A stretch of 64,000 nt of DNA, taken from the NCBI RefSeq assembly GCF_019733395.1, contig NZ_JAIHOO010000001.1, positions 4,945,394 through 5,009,393 of the forward strand, written 5' to 3'. This DNA is from Lysobacter sp. BMK333-48F3 (GTDB lineage: Bacteria > Pseudomonadota > Gammaproteobacteria > Xanthomonadales > Xanthomonadaceae). Made by a program: the position numbers and the translations under genes. Shown in pieces: positions 1 to 8,600 of this stretch. The notes below the pieces were generated by a model. That model worked only from the letters and a program-made list of their open reading frames with translations, was not told where the DNA came from and searched no databases. The stretch's first letter is position 1. Each line of letters starts with the position of its first letter.

Positions 1-3000
1 AAGCCGAAGCCGTTCATCAGCGCGCCGACGTCGCCGCTGTCGACGCTGAGGTTCAGGTGCGTGCGGGCGTTGCCGCCGCGCCCGGTCCAGTCGCCGCTAA
101 GGTCGATCGACTGCTTCGGCGCGCGGGTGCTGATCTGTTCGATGCGCATCCCGGCCGGGGTCGGCCGGGTGCGCACGCTGGCCTTGCCGAGCGCGGCGTC
201 GCCGACCCGCAAGTCGGCGATGTCGAGCAACAACGCCGGGATCTCGGACGGATGCAGGCCCTGCTCCGCGCCTGCGCCCGCGGCATTCGCCGCAGCCGCA
301 GCCGAGGCCGGCGCGCCCGCGCTGGCGTTGGCATTCGCGCCGCCTGCGCTGCCTGCGCCGGTACCGGGCGCCGCTGCGGCCGCCTTTGCCGGCGCCCGCC
401 AATGCACGCGGGCGAAGCGGCCGGCGATGGCGCCGCTGTCGCCGCCGGGAATCAGCACCGCGCCCTCCAGGGCCGCGCCCTCGGCGCGCACCGCGGTGGC
501 GCCGCGCGGCGCCGGCGCGACGATGATGCGGGTATCGGGGAACTGGCCGCCGATCAGTTGCAACTGCTGCGCGCTCACGTCGATGCGCTGCAGGGGCAGC
601 CCGCCGCCCGCGCCTTCGCCCCCGCCGTCGCCATGCGCCAGCGCGATCCAGTCGACCGCATCGAGTTGCGCGGCGCGGCCGGTGGCGATCAGGCCGCTGG
701 CCGGCGGCGCCTCGTCGACCCGGTTGCCGCCCAGCACCACGCGCACGCCGGTGCGGCCGTTGGCGGTGCGCGCGCGCAGCGCCAGCACGTTGCCCAGCGA
801 AACGCGCACGTCGCCGCTGCCGAGCGGCAGCGGGGTTTCGACCGTGGTCGGCAGGCTGGCCGCGGCCGGCTTGGCCAACGGCGCCGGCAGGGTCAGCGCG
901 GTGCCGACCAGGTTGGTCTGCAGGCGCAGCATGGTCGGCACCGGCGCGGCCACGCCGGTGGCCTTGACCGCGGTCGTCGCGCCCGGGCTCTTGGGAATCG
1001 AAATCGCCGCGGTCCACAGCGAGCGGCCGTCCAGATAGGGCTTGAGCCAGGCCAATTCGTCCGGACCGCGCGCGATCATCTCGTCGGCGCCGGAGGCGGT
1101 ATCCAGCGCGGCCTCGAACACGTTGCCGCGGTCGCGCACGTATTCGTCGCCGGCGCGCAGCGACAGCTTGCCCGGCGCGCCCTCGTGCTGCACCGCCAGT
1201 TCCTCGGCGCCGAAACCGCCGCGGCCGTACTCGGCGCGGCCGCGCACCTGCTCGAAGGCCAGCTTCCAGCGCGGGTCGGCCAGCTTGGCGTTGTCCAGCG
1301 CGACGGTGCCGGCGATGTGGGTGCGGCTGTTCGGCCGCAGCGGCAGTTCCATCTCGAAACCGACCTGGGCCGGGCCGCTGGCGCGCACGTTGTTCAAGGT
1401 GTCGGCGTGATCTTTCTGCAGCGGACTTTGCTTGAGCAGGGCCACCAGTTGCGCCGCGTCGGCGGCGCCGTCGGCCTCGACGCGCAGGCGGCCGTCCTTG
1501 TAGTGATCGATGCCGGCTTCGATCCGGCGCACGCCGACGCCGGCCAGGCGGCCCTTGCCGGCGACGCTGAAGCCGTCGGCGACGAAGCGCACGTCGGCGT
1601 CGAGGCCTTCCACCGCCGGCCAGTCGGGCTGGAATTTCACCACCGCGCCTTGCAGGCGGGCGCTGGCCTCGAACAAACCGTTGTTGCGGTTGAACGGCCA
1701 GTCGTCGAGATCGCCGGAGACCACCGCGTGGGCATCGCTCAAGCGTCCGCCGACCAGGGCGGTGTCGAGCCAATGCAGCAGGTTCGCCGACATCTTGTCG
1801 CGGATCCAGAAACCCTTGGCGACCGGCACCTGGGTCGGGTCGAGGTCGGCGGCGATGTCGATCCACGGCCGGCTGCCGTCGCCTTGCCACCACAGGCCGC
1901 CGCGCGCATGCACGCCGAAGTCCTTGCCCTGCACGCGCAGCGCGGTGGTGCCGACGCGCCAGCCGGCGCCTTCGCGCCAGCCGCCGACGCGGCCGTCGAG
2001 GCTGACCGTATGCGCCACGCCGAAGCCGGTCGGCCAGTCGAAGCGCATCGGCGAGTTCGGGTCCAGGTCGAGCACGAAGCCGTCGGCGTCGCCTTCGAAA
2101 CGGCCCGACAAGCCTTGCAGGCCCGGCGAGGAACCCACCGCGTCGAAGCCCAGCGCCTGGATCCTGCCGCTGGCGAACAGCGGCCCGTTGCGGCGCCCGT
2201 CGATCGCGATCTCGCTCAGCGACACGCGCGGCTTGGCGGTTTCCAGCCAATGCCGCAGGCGTTCGGGCAAGGCGTCGCTGAGCGCGAGCACCGCGATCAG
2301 CGGACCGGCGTCGATGCGCGGGGCGCGCAAGGCGTAACGCTCGCCGCCGGCGACGGCCAGGCCGTCGAGCGACTGCGCCTGCTCGCCGCTGCCGATGCGC
2401 AGGCGCTGCGCGTCGTAGCGCCAACCCTGCTCGGTCAGGCGCCAGTACGACAGGGTTTCGACATGTTCGAATTCGGTCCGCGCCGGCGGGCCGGCGGCCG
2501 CCGCGCTGCCCGCGGCGCGCTCGGCGCGCAGGCCGACCCGGTCGAGCGCGGCCGACACCGTCACCGCCGCGACCCGATGCCCGCGCAATTCGCCCCAGGC
2601 CTCGGCGCGGCCCTGGCCGGACTCGACCCGGATGCCGGCCAGCTTCAACAGCGGCGACCAGCCGGCCAGATCGGCGCGGGTCGCGCCGGCATAGGCGCGG
2701 CCGTCGCCGCGGCGGCGATCGAAGTCCAGCACCGCGTCCAGCGGCGTCGACGGCGCGCCGGCCACGCCGACGCTGGGCCAGACCCGCGCGCCGGCGCGCA
2801 CCCGCGGCCCGTCCACGCGCAGGCGCAGATCGATCTTGGGTATCCGCGCATCGACGCCGAGAGCGGGCGCGATCACCGCCAGCTTGCCGTCGACCACCTG
2901 CAACTCGCCCAGGCCTTCCAGCGCCGACAGCGGGTCGCGCTGCGGCGCGGTGTCCTGGCCCGGCAAGCCGCGCACCTTCCAGCGACCGTCGGCGGCGCGC

Positions 3001-3371
3001 TCCAGGGTCAGGTCCAGACCCTTCAGGCGCAGCTCGGAGAACGACTGCCCCGGCAGCAGGCCGGCATACACCGAAACCAGCATCTCCGCATCGCCGATGG
3101 TGAAGGCCTGCGCGCCTTCGCCGATGCGCAAGCCGTTCAAACGCAGCAACGGCCCGCGCCGGGTCCATTGGGTCTCGACCCGGTCGAACGCCACCGGCCG
3201 CCCGGCGCGCTGGCTCAACCACTGCGCGACCTGCTCGGGATGGCTCTCGGCCAAGGGCAGCACCTGGCTCGCCGCGCCCAGCAGCACGGCGACCAGCACC
3301 AGCACCACCGCGACGCCGTAGAAGGCGCCGCGGCGGGCCATGCGCAGGCGGCGGCGCAGCGGGGTGGGCAT
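1..3371 (-). CDS. yhdP: YhdP family AsmA-like envelope protein (C-terminus beyond the window)
   Basis: Large inner-membrane-anchored, periplasmic AsmA-like protein (DUF3971 type); in E. coli YhdP takes part in phospholipid transport to the outer membrane. The frame is open from ATG 3371 to base 1, about 1,123 codons without a stop, so the C-terminus is missing; family members are about 1,250-1,300 residues. A basic N-terminus (MPTPLRRRLRM) precedes one hydrophobic helix at about residues 15-33, and the remainder is long, soluble and beta-rich with recurring 'RIxALGFDAVG' and 'GPAQVGFEMELPL' type segments seen in this family. It is the last gene of maf-rng-yhdP, the same order as E. coli yhdE-rng-yhdP, which supports the call strongly. 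An in-frame ATG ten codons further in is an alternative start. Confidence 0.9.
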   Translation of the reverse strand, partial: MPTPLRRRLRMARRGAFYGVAVVLVLVAVLLGAASQVLPLAESHPEQVAQWLSQRAGRPVAFDRVETQWTRRGPLLRLNGLRIGEGAQAFTIGDAEMLVSVYAGLLPGQSFSELRLKGLDLTLERAADGRWKVRGLPGQDTAPQRDPLSALEGLGELQVVDGKLAVIAPALGVDARIPKIDLRLRVDGPRVRAGARVWPSVGVAGAPSTPLDAVLDFDRRRGDGRAYAGATRADLAGWSPLLKLAGIRVESGQGRAEAWGELRGHRVAAVTVSAALDRVGLRAERAAGSAAAAGPPARTEFEHVETLSYWRLTEQGWRYDAQRLRIGSGEQAQSLDGLAVAGGERYALRAPRIDAGPLIAVLALSDALPERLRHWLETAKPRVSLSEIAIDGRRNGPLFASGRIQALGFDAVGSSPGLQGLSGRFEGDADGFVLDLDPNSPMRFDWPTGFGVAHTVSLDGRVGGWREGAGWRVGTTALRVQGKDFGVHARGGLWWQGDGSRPWIDIAADLDPTQVPVAKGFWIRDKMSANLLHWLDTALVGGRLSDAHAVVSGDLDDWPFNRNNGLFEASARLQGAVVKFQPDWPAVEGLDADVRFVADGFSVAGKGRLAGVGVRRIEAGIDHYKDGRLRVEADGAADAAQLVALLKQSPLQKDHADTLNNVRASGPAQVGFEMELPLRPNSRTHIAGTVALDNAKLADPRWKLAFEQVRGRAEYGRGGFGAEELAVQHEGAPGKLSLRAGDEYVRDRGNVFEAALDTASGADEMIARGPDELAWLKPYLDGRSLWTAAISIPKSPGATTAVKATGVAAPVPTMLRLQTNLVGTALTLPAPLAKPAAASLPTTVETPLPLGSGDVRVSLGNVLALRARTANGRTGVRVVLGGNRVDEAPPASGLIATGRAAQLDAVDWIALAHGDGGGEGAGGGLPLQRIDVSAQQLQLIGGQFPDTRIIVAPAPRGATAVRAEGAALEGAVLIPGGDSGAIAGRFARVHWRAPAKAAAAAPGTGAGSAGGANANASAGAPASAAAAANAAGAGAEQGLHPSEIPALLLDIADLRVGDAALGKASVRTRPTPAGMRIEQISTRAPKQSIDLSGDWTGRGGNARTHLNLSVDSGDVGALMNGFG

Positions 3372-3395
3372 CAGCGCGCCGCTCCGGGTCGCGCC

Positions 3396-3512
3396 GGGAA
3401 TGGGGAATGGGGAATGGGGAGTCGAACAAGCAAGAGCTTGCTTGGCTGGCGCCGGACGCACGGCCGCGCCGAACCGCTCTCACGATTCCCCATTCCCCAT
3501 TCCCGATTCCCG
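3396..3512. repeat. Inverted pair of GGGAATGGGGA-type repeats
   Basis: The gap between rng and yhdP carries two and a half head-to-tail copies of GGGAATGGGGA at 3396-3423 and their inverted counterpart (CGATTCCCCATTCC...) at 3484-3512, with a 60-base spacer. The arms could fold into a long stem in the rng-yhdP transcript. The same motif pair recurs at 7927-8010, so it is a dispersed family rather than a local accident. Confidence 0.8.
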
Positions 3513-3515
3513 CCC

Positions 3516-5003
3516 TCAGAGCAACACGACATCGAACTGCTCCTGCGCATACTGATCGTCGGCCTGGAAGCGGATCGACTTGCCCAGGAATTCCTCCAGT
3601 TCGGCGACCGCGGCGGATTCTTCGTCGGTGATCCGCGCCACCACCTTGGGCGAGGCGATCACCAGCAGGCGCGCGGCGTCGAACTGGCGCACCTGGCGGA
3701 CGATGTCGCGGAAGATTTCGTAGGTCACGGTTTCCGGGGTCTTCAACGTGCCGCGGCCGCCGCATTCGTGGCAGGCCTCGCTGAGCTGGCGCTCCAGGCT
3801 TTCGGTGGTGCGCTTGCGGGTCATCTCGACCAGGCCCAGCGGCGAGAACTCGTACACCGTGGTCTTGGCGTGGTCGCGGGTCAGCGCCTTCTCGAGCTGG
3901 CGCAGCACCTGGCGGCGATGCTCCAGGTCGGTCATGTCGATGAAGTCGATGATGATGATCCCGCCCAGGTTGCGCAGCCGCAGTTGCCGGGCGACCGATT
4001 GCGCCGCCTCCAGGTTGGTCCGGTAAACGGTCTCTTCCAGGTTGCGTTGACCGAGGAAGGAACCGGTGTTGACGTCGATGGTGGTCATCGCCTCGGTCTG
4101 GTCGATCACCAGGTAGCCGCCCGACTTCAGCGGCACCTCCTTGTCGAGCGCGCGCTGGATCTCGTCTTCGACCCCGTACAGGTCGAAGATCGGCCGCGCG
4201 CCGGTGTAGTGCTCGATCTTTTCGGCCAGGCCCGGCATGTACTGGGCGGCGAAGCTGCGCAGGCGTTCGCAGGTTTCGCGCGAGTCGACCTTGACCTTCT
4301 CCACGTCGCGCCGGATCAGGTCGCGCACCGCGCGCAGCGGCAGGCTGAGGTCTTCGTAGACGCGCTCGCCGACCTTGCAGCTGCGCGACTTCTCGGCGAT
4401 CAGCGCCCAGGCCCGGCTCAGGTAGGCGATGTCCTCGGCCAGCGCCTCTTCCGGCTGGCCCTCGGCGTTGGTGCGGACGATGTAGCCGTGATGGTCGGCC
4501 GACGGCGCCAGCGCGGTCACCAGGCTCTTGAGCCGGGCGCGCTCGCCTTCGTCCTCGATCCGCGCCGAGACCCCGACCACCCGGGTGCGCGGCAGCAGCA
4601 CCAGGTAGCGCGAGGGAATGCTGAGCTGGGTGGTCAGGCGCGCGCCCTTGCTGCCGATCGGGTCCTTGACCACCTGGACCACGATCTCCTGGCCCTCGCG
4701 CAGCAGCTCGGCGATCGGCCGGGTCGGGGTCGGCGGCAGCGGCGCCTCGTCGCCCTCGCTCTCGCCGCTCTGGCTCGGCTTGACGATGTCGGCGGCGTGC
4801 AGGAACGCGGCGCGCTCCAGGCCGATCTCGACGAACGCCGCCTGCATGCCGGGCATGACCCGCTGCACCTTGCCCTTGTAGATGTTGCCGACCACGCCGC
4901 GGCGCCAGCCGCGTTCGATGTGCAGCTCCTGCAGCATGCCGTTTTCGACCACGGCGACGCGGGTCTCGCGCGGGGTGACGTTGACCAGGATCTCTTCAGT
5001 CAT
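3516..5003 (-). CDS. rng: Ribonuclease G
   Basis: Endoribonuclease of the RNase E/G family; matures the 5' end of 16S rRNA and takes part in mRNA decay. The product is 495 residues (E. coli 489). The S1 domain occupies about residues 35-130. The catalytic metal ligands of the DNase I-like domain are visible as Asp310 in DVNTG and Asp353 in IIDFIDM, 43 residues apart as in RNase E. A Zn-link CHECGG motif (Cys411, Cys414) follows, and there is no long C-terminal degradosome scaffold, so it is RNase G and not RNase E. The start is ATG 5003 (MTEEILVN, as in the family); the frame extends upstream without family similarity. It lies 86 bp after maf and 145 bp before yhdP. Confidence 0.96.
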   Translation of the reverse strand: MTEEILVNVTPRETRVAVVENGMLQELHIERGWRRGVVGNIYKGKVQRVMPGMQAAFVEIGLERAAFLHAADIVKPSQSGESEGDEAPLPPTPTRPIAELLREGQEIVVQVVKDPIGSKGARLTTQLSIPSRYLVLLPRTRVVGVSARIEDEGERARLKSLVTALAPSADHHGYIVRTNAEGQPEEALAEDIAYLSRAWALIAEKSRSCKVGERVYEDLSLPLRAVRDLIRRDVEKVKVDSRETCERLRSFAAQYMPGLAEKIEHYTGARPIFDLYGVEDEIQRALDKEVPLKSGGYLVIDQTEAMTTIDVNTGSFLGQRNLEETVYRTNLEAAQSVARQLRLRNLGGIIIIDFIDMTDLEHRRQVLRQLEKALTRDHAKTTVYEFSPLGLVEMTRKRTTESLERQLSEACHECGGRGTLKTPETVTYEIFRDIVRQVRQFDAARLLVIASPKVVARITDEESAAVAELEEFLGKSIRFQADDQYAQEQFDVVLL

Positions 5004-5089
5004 GGGGGCGGCGCGGGGTCCAGGGCGGGCGGCGGAAAATCGGGGGACGAGCCAGAGAAGCGAGGTGCAGGCGGCCGGCGCCGCCGGCG

Positions 5090-5656
5090 CTAGCCGAGGC
5101 CGAACTGGCGCAGCAACTGCGCGGTTTCGTACAGCGGCAGCCCCATCACCCCGGAGTAGCTGCCGGACAACCGGGTCACGAAGGCCTCGGCCGCGCCCTG
5201 GATCGCGTAGGCGCCGGCCTTGCCTTCCGGCTCGCCGCCGGCCACGTAGCGGGCGATGGTCGCCTCGTCGAGCTCGGCGAAGCTGACCTCGGACACCGAC
5301 ACGGCCTGGGCTTCGCGCGCGGGCGAGACCAGCGACACCGCGCTGATCACCCGGTGGGTGCGGCCGGACAGCCGGCGCAGCATGGCCGCCGCGTCGGCCG
5401 CGTCGCGCGGCTTGCCGAACACCTCGTCGTCGAGCACGACCTCGGTGTCCGAGCCCAGCACCACCGCGGCCGGATTGCCGACCACCTTGAGCAGGCCGGC
5501 GCCGGCCTTCTCGCGCGCCACCCGGCGCACGTAGTCCTCGGCCGGCTCGCCGGGCTGGCGATGTTCGGGCACGTCGAGTTCGAGCAGGCCGAATTCGTGG
5601 CCCAGGCGGGCCAGCAATTCGCGTCGCCGCGGCGACTGGGAGGCTAGATAGAGCAT
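5090..5656 (-). CDS. maf: Maf/YhdE-type nucleoside triphosphate pyrophosphatase (dTTP/UTP)
   Basis: Hydrolyses non-canonical or excess dTTP/UTP to the monophosphate and pyrophosphate; a house-cleaning or cell-division-linked enzyme. The product is 188 residues, normal for Maf. The signature SQSPRR lies at residues 6-11 and the catalytic Asp70 in GSDTEVV, followed by GKPRD and KAGAYAIQG, which are YhdE-subfamily features rather than those of YceF (m7GTP). The start was set at ATG 5656 ([11 protein letters not shown]); the frame runs 18 codons further upstream but that stretch matches nothing in the family. It is the first gene of maf-rng-yhdP and is divergent from the SIMPL gene, with 124 bp for both promoters. 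Confidence 0.94.
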   Translation of the reverse strand: MLYLASQSPRRRELLARLGHEFGLLELDVPEHRQPGEPAEDYVRRVAREKAGAGLLKVVGNPAAVVLGSDTEVVLDDEVFGKPRDAADAAAMLRRLSGRTHRVISAVSLVSPAREAQAVSVSEVSFAELDEATIARYVAGGEPEGKAGAYAIQGAAEAFVTRLSGSYSGVMGLPLYETAQLLRQFGLG

Positions 5657-5780
5657 GCGCGAAAGCATAACCCGCGCTGACTGAGCGCCAGCCGACATTC
5701 CCTCGCGCAAACCCCGTCACGAATCACGGTTCGTTAACCAGTTCAGCAAGACCCTTACCTCGTCACCCAAGGAGCTCCAC

Positions 5781-6596
5781 ATGATCCGGTCGCCGTTCCT
5801 GCGTTCCGCCCGCACGATGCACCCCGCCGTCCCCGCCCCCCGCCCCGCTTCCCGTTCGGCTTCGCTGCGCCCGCTGGCGCTGGCCGCCTTCCTCGCCTTC
5901 GGAGCCGTCACCGCCATGTCCGCGTCCGCCCAGACCACGCCCTACGTCGCCACCGACGGCACCTTGTTGTCGGTCTCGGCCGAGTCCCAGGCCAAGCGCA
6001 CCCCCAACATCGCCACCGTCTCCACCGGCGTGGTCACCCAGGCTGCCGACGCCAATGCGGCGATGCGCGCCAACGCCGAGCAGATGGCCAAGGTGGTGGC
6101 CGCGATCAAGGCCGCCGACATCGCCGAGCGCGACATCCAGACCAGCGGCATCAACCTCAACCCGCAGTACCGCTACCAGGAAAACCAGCCGCCGCAGATC
6201 ACCGGCTACCAGGCCAACAACAACGTCAACATCGTCATCCGCGACATCTCCAAGGTCGGCAAGATCCTCGACTCGCTGGTCGCCACCGGCGCCAACCAGA
6301 TCAACGGCCCGAGCTTCGACCTGGACGACAAGGACAAGGAAGCCGCCTTCGACGAAGCCCGCCGTGGCGCGATCGAGAAGGCCCAGGCCCGCGCCGACAT
6401 GTACGCCAAGACCCTGGGCATGAAGGTGCGCCGGATCGTCAGCGTCAGCGAAGGCGGCCGCTTCGCCCCGCCGATGCCGATGCCGATGATGGCCATGCGC
6501 ATGGAGAAGGCCGGCGCCGCCGCCGATACCTCGGTCTCGCCGGGCGAAAACACCTTGTCGATGAACCTCGACGTGGTGTTCGAGCTGGGCAAGTGA
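5781..6596 (+). CDS. Secreted SIMPL domain (DUF541) protein
   Basis: Periplasmic protein of the SIMPL/BP26 family; members have been linked to oxidative stress and membrane signalling, but no precise reaction is known. It has 271 residues. The long signal peptide has an Arg-rich start (MIRSPFLRSAR), a hydrophobic core at about residues 33-48 and a likely cleavage after MSASA. The SIMPL fold follows: an LLSVSAES strand, the RTPNIATVSTGV segment, the INLNPQY strand, and KAQARADMYAKTLGMKV near residue 210. A clear Shine-Dalgarno AAGGAG lies 6 bases before ATG 5781, favouring this start over the internal ATG at residue 13. It overlaps or abuts the small ORF that follows. Confidence 0.9.
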   Translation: MIRSPFLRSARTMHPAVPAPRPASRSASLRPLALAAFLAFGAVTAMSASAQTTPYVATDGTLLSVSAESQAKRTPNIATVSTGVVTQAADANAAMRANAEQMAKVVAAIKAADIAERDIQTSGINLNPQYRYQENQPPQITGYQANNNVNIVIRDISKVGKILDSLVATGANQINGPSFDLDDKDKEAAFDEARRGAIEKAQARADMYAKTLGMKVRRIVSVSEGGRFAPPMPMPMMAMRMEKAGAAADTSVSPGENTLSMNLDVVFELGK

Positions 6597-6598
6597 TC

Positions 6599-6784
6599 AT
6601 GGCCGGCGCCGACAAGCAGCCCCCGCGCGGGCCCGACGGCAAGCCGGCGCGCGCGCCGGGCTATCCGGAGCCGCAGCCGCGCGACCGCGAGGACGCGCAG
6701 CGGCCCAAGCGCCCGCCGCCGTCGCCCGACGAGGGCGGCCTGAAGCGCAAGCCCGGGACCGGCCCGGACCCGGCCGAGGACTGA
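6599..6784 (+). CDS. Small proline-rich hypothetical protein
   Basis: A 61-residue, highly polar protein rich in Pro, Arg, Lys and Asp with no hydrophobic core, so probably disordered. I do not recognise a family. It starts 2 bases after the SIMPL stop codon (a GTG at 6593 overlapping that stop is an alternative) and ends just before a good terminator, so it would be the second gene of a two-gene transcript. Evidence is position and uninterrupted frame only; the frame could be fortuitous in 75% G+C DNA. Confidence 0.5.
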   Translation: MAGADKQPPRGPDGKPARAPGYPEPQPRDREDAQRPKRPPPSPDEGGLKRKPGTGPDPAED

Positions 6785-6833
6785 GCGGCGCCGCCCTCGC
6801 CGGCCGCCCGTGGCGGCCGCAACGATCGACCCG

Positions 6834-6859
6834 ACGAGGCCCGCGCAAGCGGGCCTCGT
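6834..6859 (+). terminator. Rho-independent terminator after the SIMPL operon
   Basis: An 11-bp perfect stem (ACGAGGCCCGC/GCGGGCCTCGT) with a GCAA loop is followed by a T-rich TGTTTGT tail. It lies 50 bp downstream of the small proline-rich ORF. Confidence 0.8.
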
Positions 6860-7191
6860 TGTTTGTGCCCGCCTGGACCGCAAGTGGCCCACGGCCTAGG
6901 CCCAGGCGAGCCGTTGCCGTCCATTCAGCCAGATCCGGACCGCGCCCAGCTCGGCATCTGCGATCTCGCTGTCCTGATCGCACCTGCATCCTCGGCGATT
7001 CTGCTGCGATCTGCGTCCAGGACGCCGACACCGATGCGCCCCCTCGCACCGACCAAAGTCGCAAACGAGAACCGCTTGCGTTTGGCAAACGTACGGAGCA
7101 GTTTGTGATCGAAAGCCGGCTTCAGATTCGACCCCGTTCGCGGTAACCGCACGTTGATTGTCGTTGTGTCGATCATCCAAGGAGGAAGCCC
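6860..7191. other. Region without a recognisable gene, upstream of the TonB-family gene
   Basis: About 330 bp with noticeably lower G+C and more even base use than its neighbours, especially 7040-7170. Short frames exist on both strands but show no family resemblance, start signal or codon bias. It presumably holds the promoter of the TonB-family gene; no convincing -35/-10 pair was found. A decayed gene or inserted fragment is possible. Confidence 0.4.
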
Positions 7192-7872
7192 ATGGTTCGT
7201 GCGATCCCCTCTTCCCACCCCCGCCAGCCGCTGGACGGCGTGCGCATCGCCGGCAATACCGGCGCGATCGCGTTCAATACCGTGATGCTGTTGCTGCTGC
7301 TGGCGCCGCTGAGCGCGCCCAAGCTGATCCTGCCCAAGGCCGACGACGGTCCGATCATCCAGTTCATCCGCCCGCCGGTGCTGATCGAGCCGCCGCCGCC
7401 GAAGCCGGAAGAGCCGCTGACGATCCGCCGCGAGCCCGCGCCGCCGGTCAGCCAACCGATCCGCACCGAACCGACGCCCTCGATCGTGGTCGACAACCCC
7501 GAGCCGGGCCCGACCGACTTCGTCGGCATCGAACAGCCGCATATCCAGGTCGCCAAGGCCGACCCGCCGGCCGGCTCCAACCCGGGCATCCAGACCGGCG
7601 CCAGCCTGCAGGCCCTCAACAATCCGGCCCCGCCCTACCCGCCGCAGGCGGTGCGCGAGAACCTGACCGGCGTGGTCGAACTGGAAATCCTGGTCGGCAT
7701 CGACGGCAAGCCGATCGAGGTCAGCGTGGTCCGCAGCAGCGGCCACCGCCTGCTCGACCAGGCCGCACGCCGGGCGGTGCTGAGCCGCTGGACCTTCCAG
7801 CCGGCGATGCGCGACGGCCAACCGGTCCAGGCCCGCGGCCGGGTGCCGATCGAGTTCAAGTTGGCGCAGTGA
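7192..7872 (+). CDS. TonB-family energy transducer
   Basis: Inner-membrane-anchored protein that couples ExbBD and the proton motive force to outer-membrane TonB-dependent receptors. It has 226 residues. A cytoplasmic N-terminus precedes one membrane helix (about residues 23-42, FNTVMLLLLLAPL), then a short Pro/Glu-rich periplasmic linker (PPPPPKPEEP), and a C-terminal TonB domain (about 143-226) with the PPYPPQA start, GVVELEILVGIDG and the WTFQPAM segment. A strong AAGGAGG lies 5 bases before ATG 7192. There is no exbB or exbD next to it, so it is one of several TonB-like proteins expected in this family and the exact receptor is unknown. A strong terminator follows immediately. Confidence 0.9.
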   Translation: MVRAIPSSHPRQPLDGVRIAGNTGAIAFNTVMLLLLLAPLSAPKLILPKADDGPIIQFIRPPVLIEPPPPKPEEPLTIRREPAPPVSQPIRTEPTPSIVVDNPEPGPTDFVGIEQPHIQVAKADPPAGSNPGIQTGASLQALNNPAPPYPPQAVRENLTGVVELEILVGIDGKPIEVSVVRSSGHRLLDQAARRAVLSRWTFQPAMRDGQPVQARGRVPIEFKLAQ

Positions 7873-7890
7873 GCGCGCGTGCAACAGCGA

Positions 7891-7913
7891 AAACCCGGGC
7901 TTTGCCCGGGTTT
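7891..7913 (+). terminator. Rho-independent terminator of the TonB-family gene
   Basis: The stem AAACCCGGGC/GCCCGGGTTT has a TTT loop and runs directly into further T residues. It sits 19 bp after the stop codon. Confidence 0.9.
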
Positions 7914-7926
7914 TTGCTGTTGCTGC

Positions 7927-8010
7927 GGGAATGGGGAATCGGGAATCGGGAATCGTAAGAGCAGGTCGCTGTTGCTGTTGCTCTCCGATTCCCTATTCCC
8001 CATTCCCGAT
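7927..8010. repeat. Second GGGAATGGGGA-type inverted repeat pair
   Basis: GGGAATGGGGAATCGGGAAT is followed by another partial copy at 7927-7955, facing the inverted copy at 7986-8010 across 30 bases. It lies between the convergent TonB-family gene and rlmH. Next to it, a 9-bp palindrome (TCACCGGGC/GCCCGGTGA, 8010-8030) spans the rlmH stop codon. It is the same family as 3396-3512. Confidence 0.8.
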
Positions 8011-8017
8011 CACCGGG

Positions 8018-8488
8018 CTACGCCCGGTGATACGGATGATTCGCCAACAACGCCGCCGCCCGGTACAGCTGCTCGGCCGCGACCAGGCGCACCAGCATGT
8101 GCGGCAGGGTCAGCGGGCCCAGCGACCATTGTTCGTCGGCGCGGGCCAGCACGTCGGGGGCGTGGCCTTCCGGGCCGCCGATCAGGAAGGCCAGGTCGCG
8201 GCCCTGGCCGCGCCAATGCTCCAGGCGCTGCGCCAGTTGTTCCGAGGTCCATAGCCGGCCGCGTCCTTCCAGCGCGACCACGCAGGCGTTCTTCGGCAGC
8301 GCGGCGAGCACCCGCGCGCCTTCGTCCTGGGTCGCGCGCGCGGCGTCGCGGCCCTTGCCGCGCAGGCCGGGCTCGATCTCCACCAGCTCCAGCGGCAGCC
8401 AGTGCGAGAGGCGTTTCTGGTATTCGCCGAAGCCCTCGGCGACCCAGCGCGGCGCGCGTTCGCCGACCGCGATCAATCTGCTTTTCAT
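8018..8488 (-). CDS. rlmH: 23S rRNA pseudouridine-1915 N3-methyltransferase RlmH
   Basis: SPOUT-class S-adenosylmethionine-dependent methyltransferase that methylates pseudouridine 1915 in helix 69 of 23S rRNA. It has 156 residues (E. coli 155). The knot region FLIGGPEGHAPDV and the conserved C-terminus ending HPYHRA are both present, and the N-terminus MKSRLIAVGER fits the family. In many gammaproteobacteria rlmH follows rsfS in the leuS-holA-nadD cluster; here it is about 25 kb away and stands alone, convergent with the TonB-family gene. The start ATG 8488 is the family start. Confidence 0.96.
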   Translation of the reverse strand: MKSRLIAVGERAPRWVAEGFGEYQKRLSHWLPLELVEIEPGLRGKGRDAARATQDEGARVLAALPKNACVVALEGRGRLWTSEQLAQRLEHWRGQGRDLAFLIGGPEGHAPDVLARADEQWSLGPLTLPHMLVRLVAAEQLYRAAALLANHPYHRA

Positions 8489-8600
8489 CCGCGCATGGTA
8501 GCCAAGCGCGGCACCTCATCGCGCGCTTGTCATATCCCGGTTACCGCGCCGGCCTAGGGTGCAGGGTTCCCCCGCCCCCCAGCCCCGCAGGAGTATCCCG

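Noticed and set aside
57..5093. A 1,678-codon open frame on the plus strand
   Set aside because: It is the antisense of yhdP, rng and maf, Arg/Ala/His/Gln-rich, a common artefact at 70% G+C; the minus-strand genes have clear families.
6863..7180. Short frames on both strands upstream of the TonB-family gene
   Set aside because: No ribosome-binding site, codon bias or recognisable domain.
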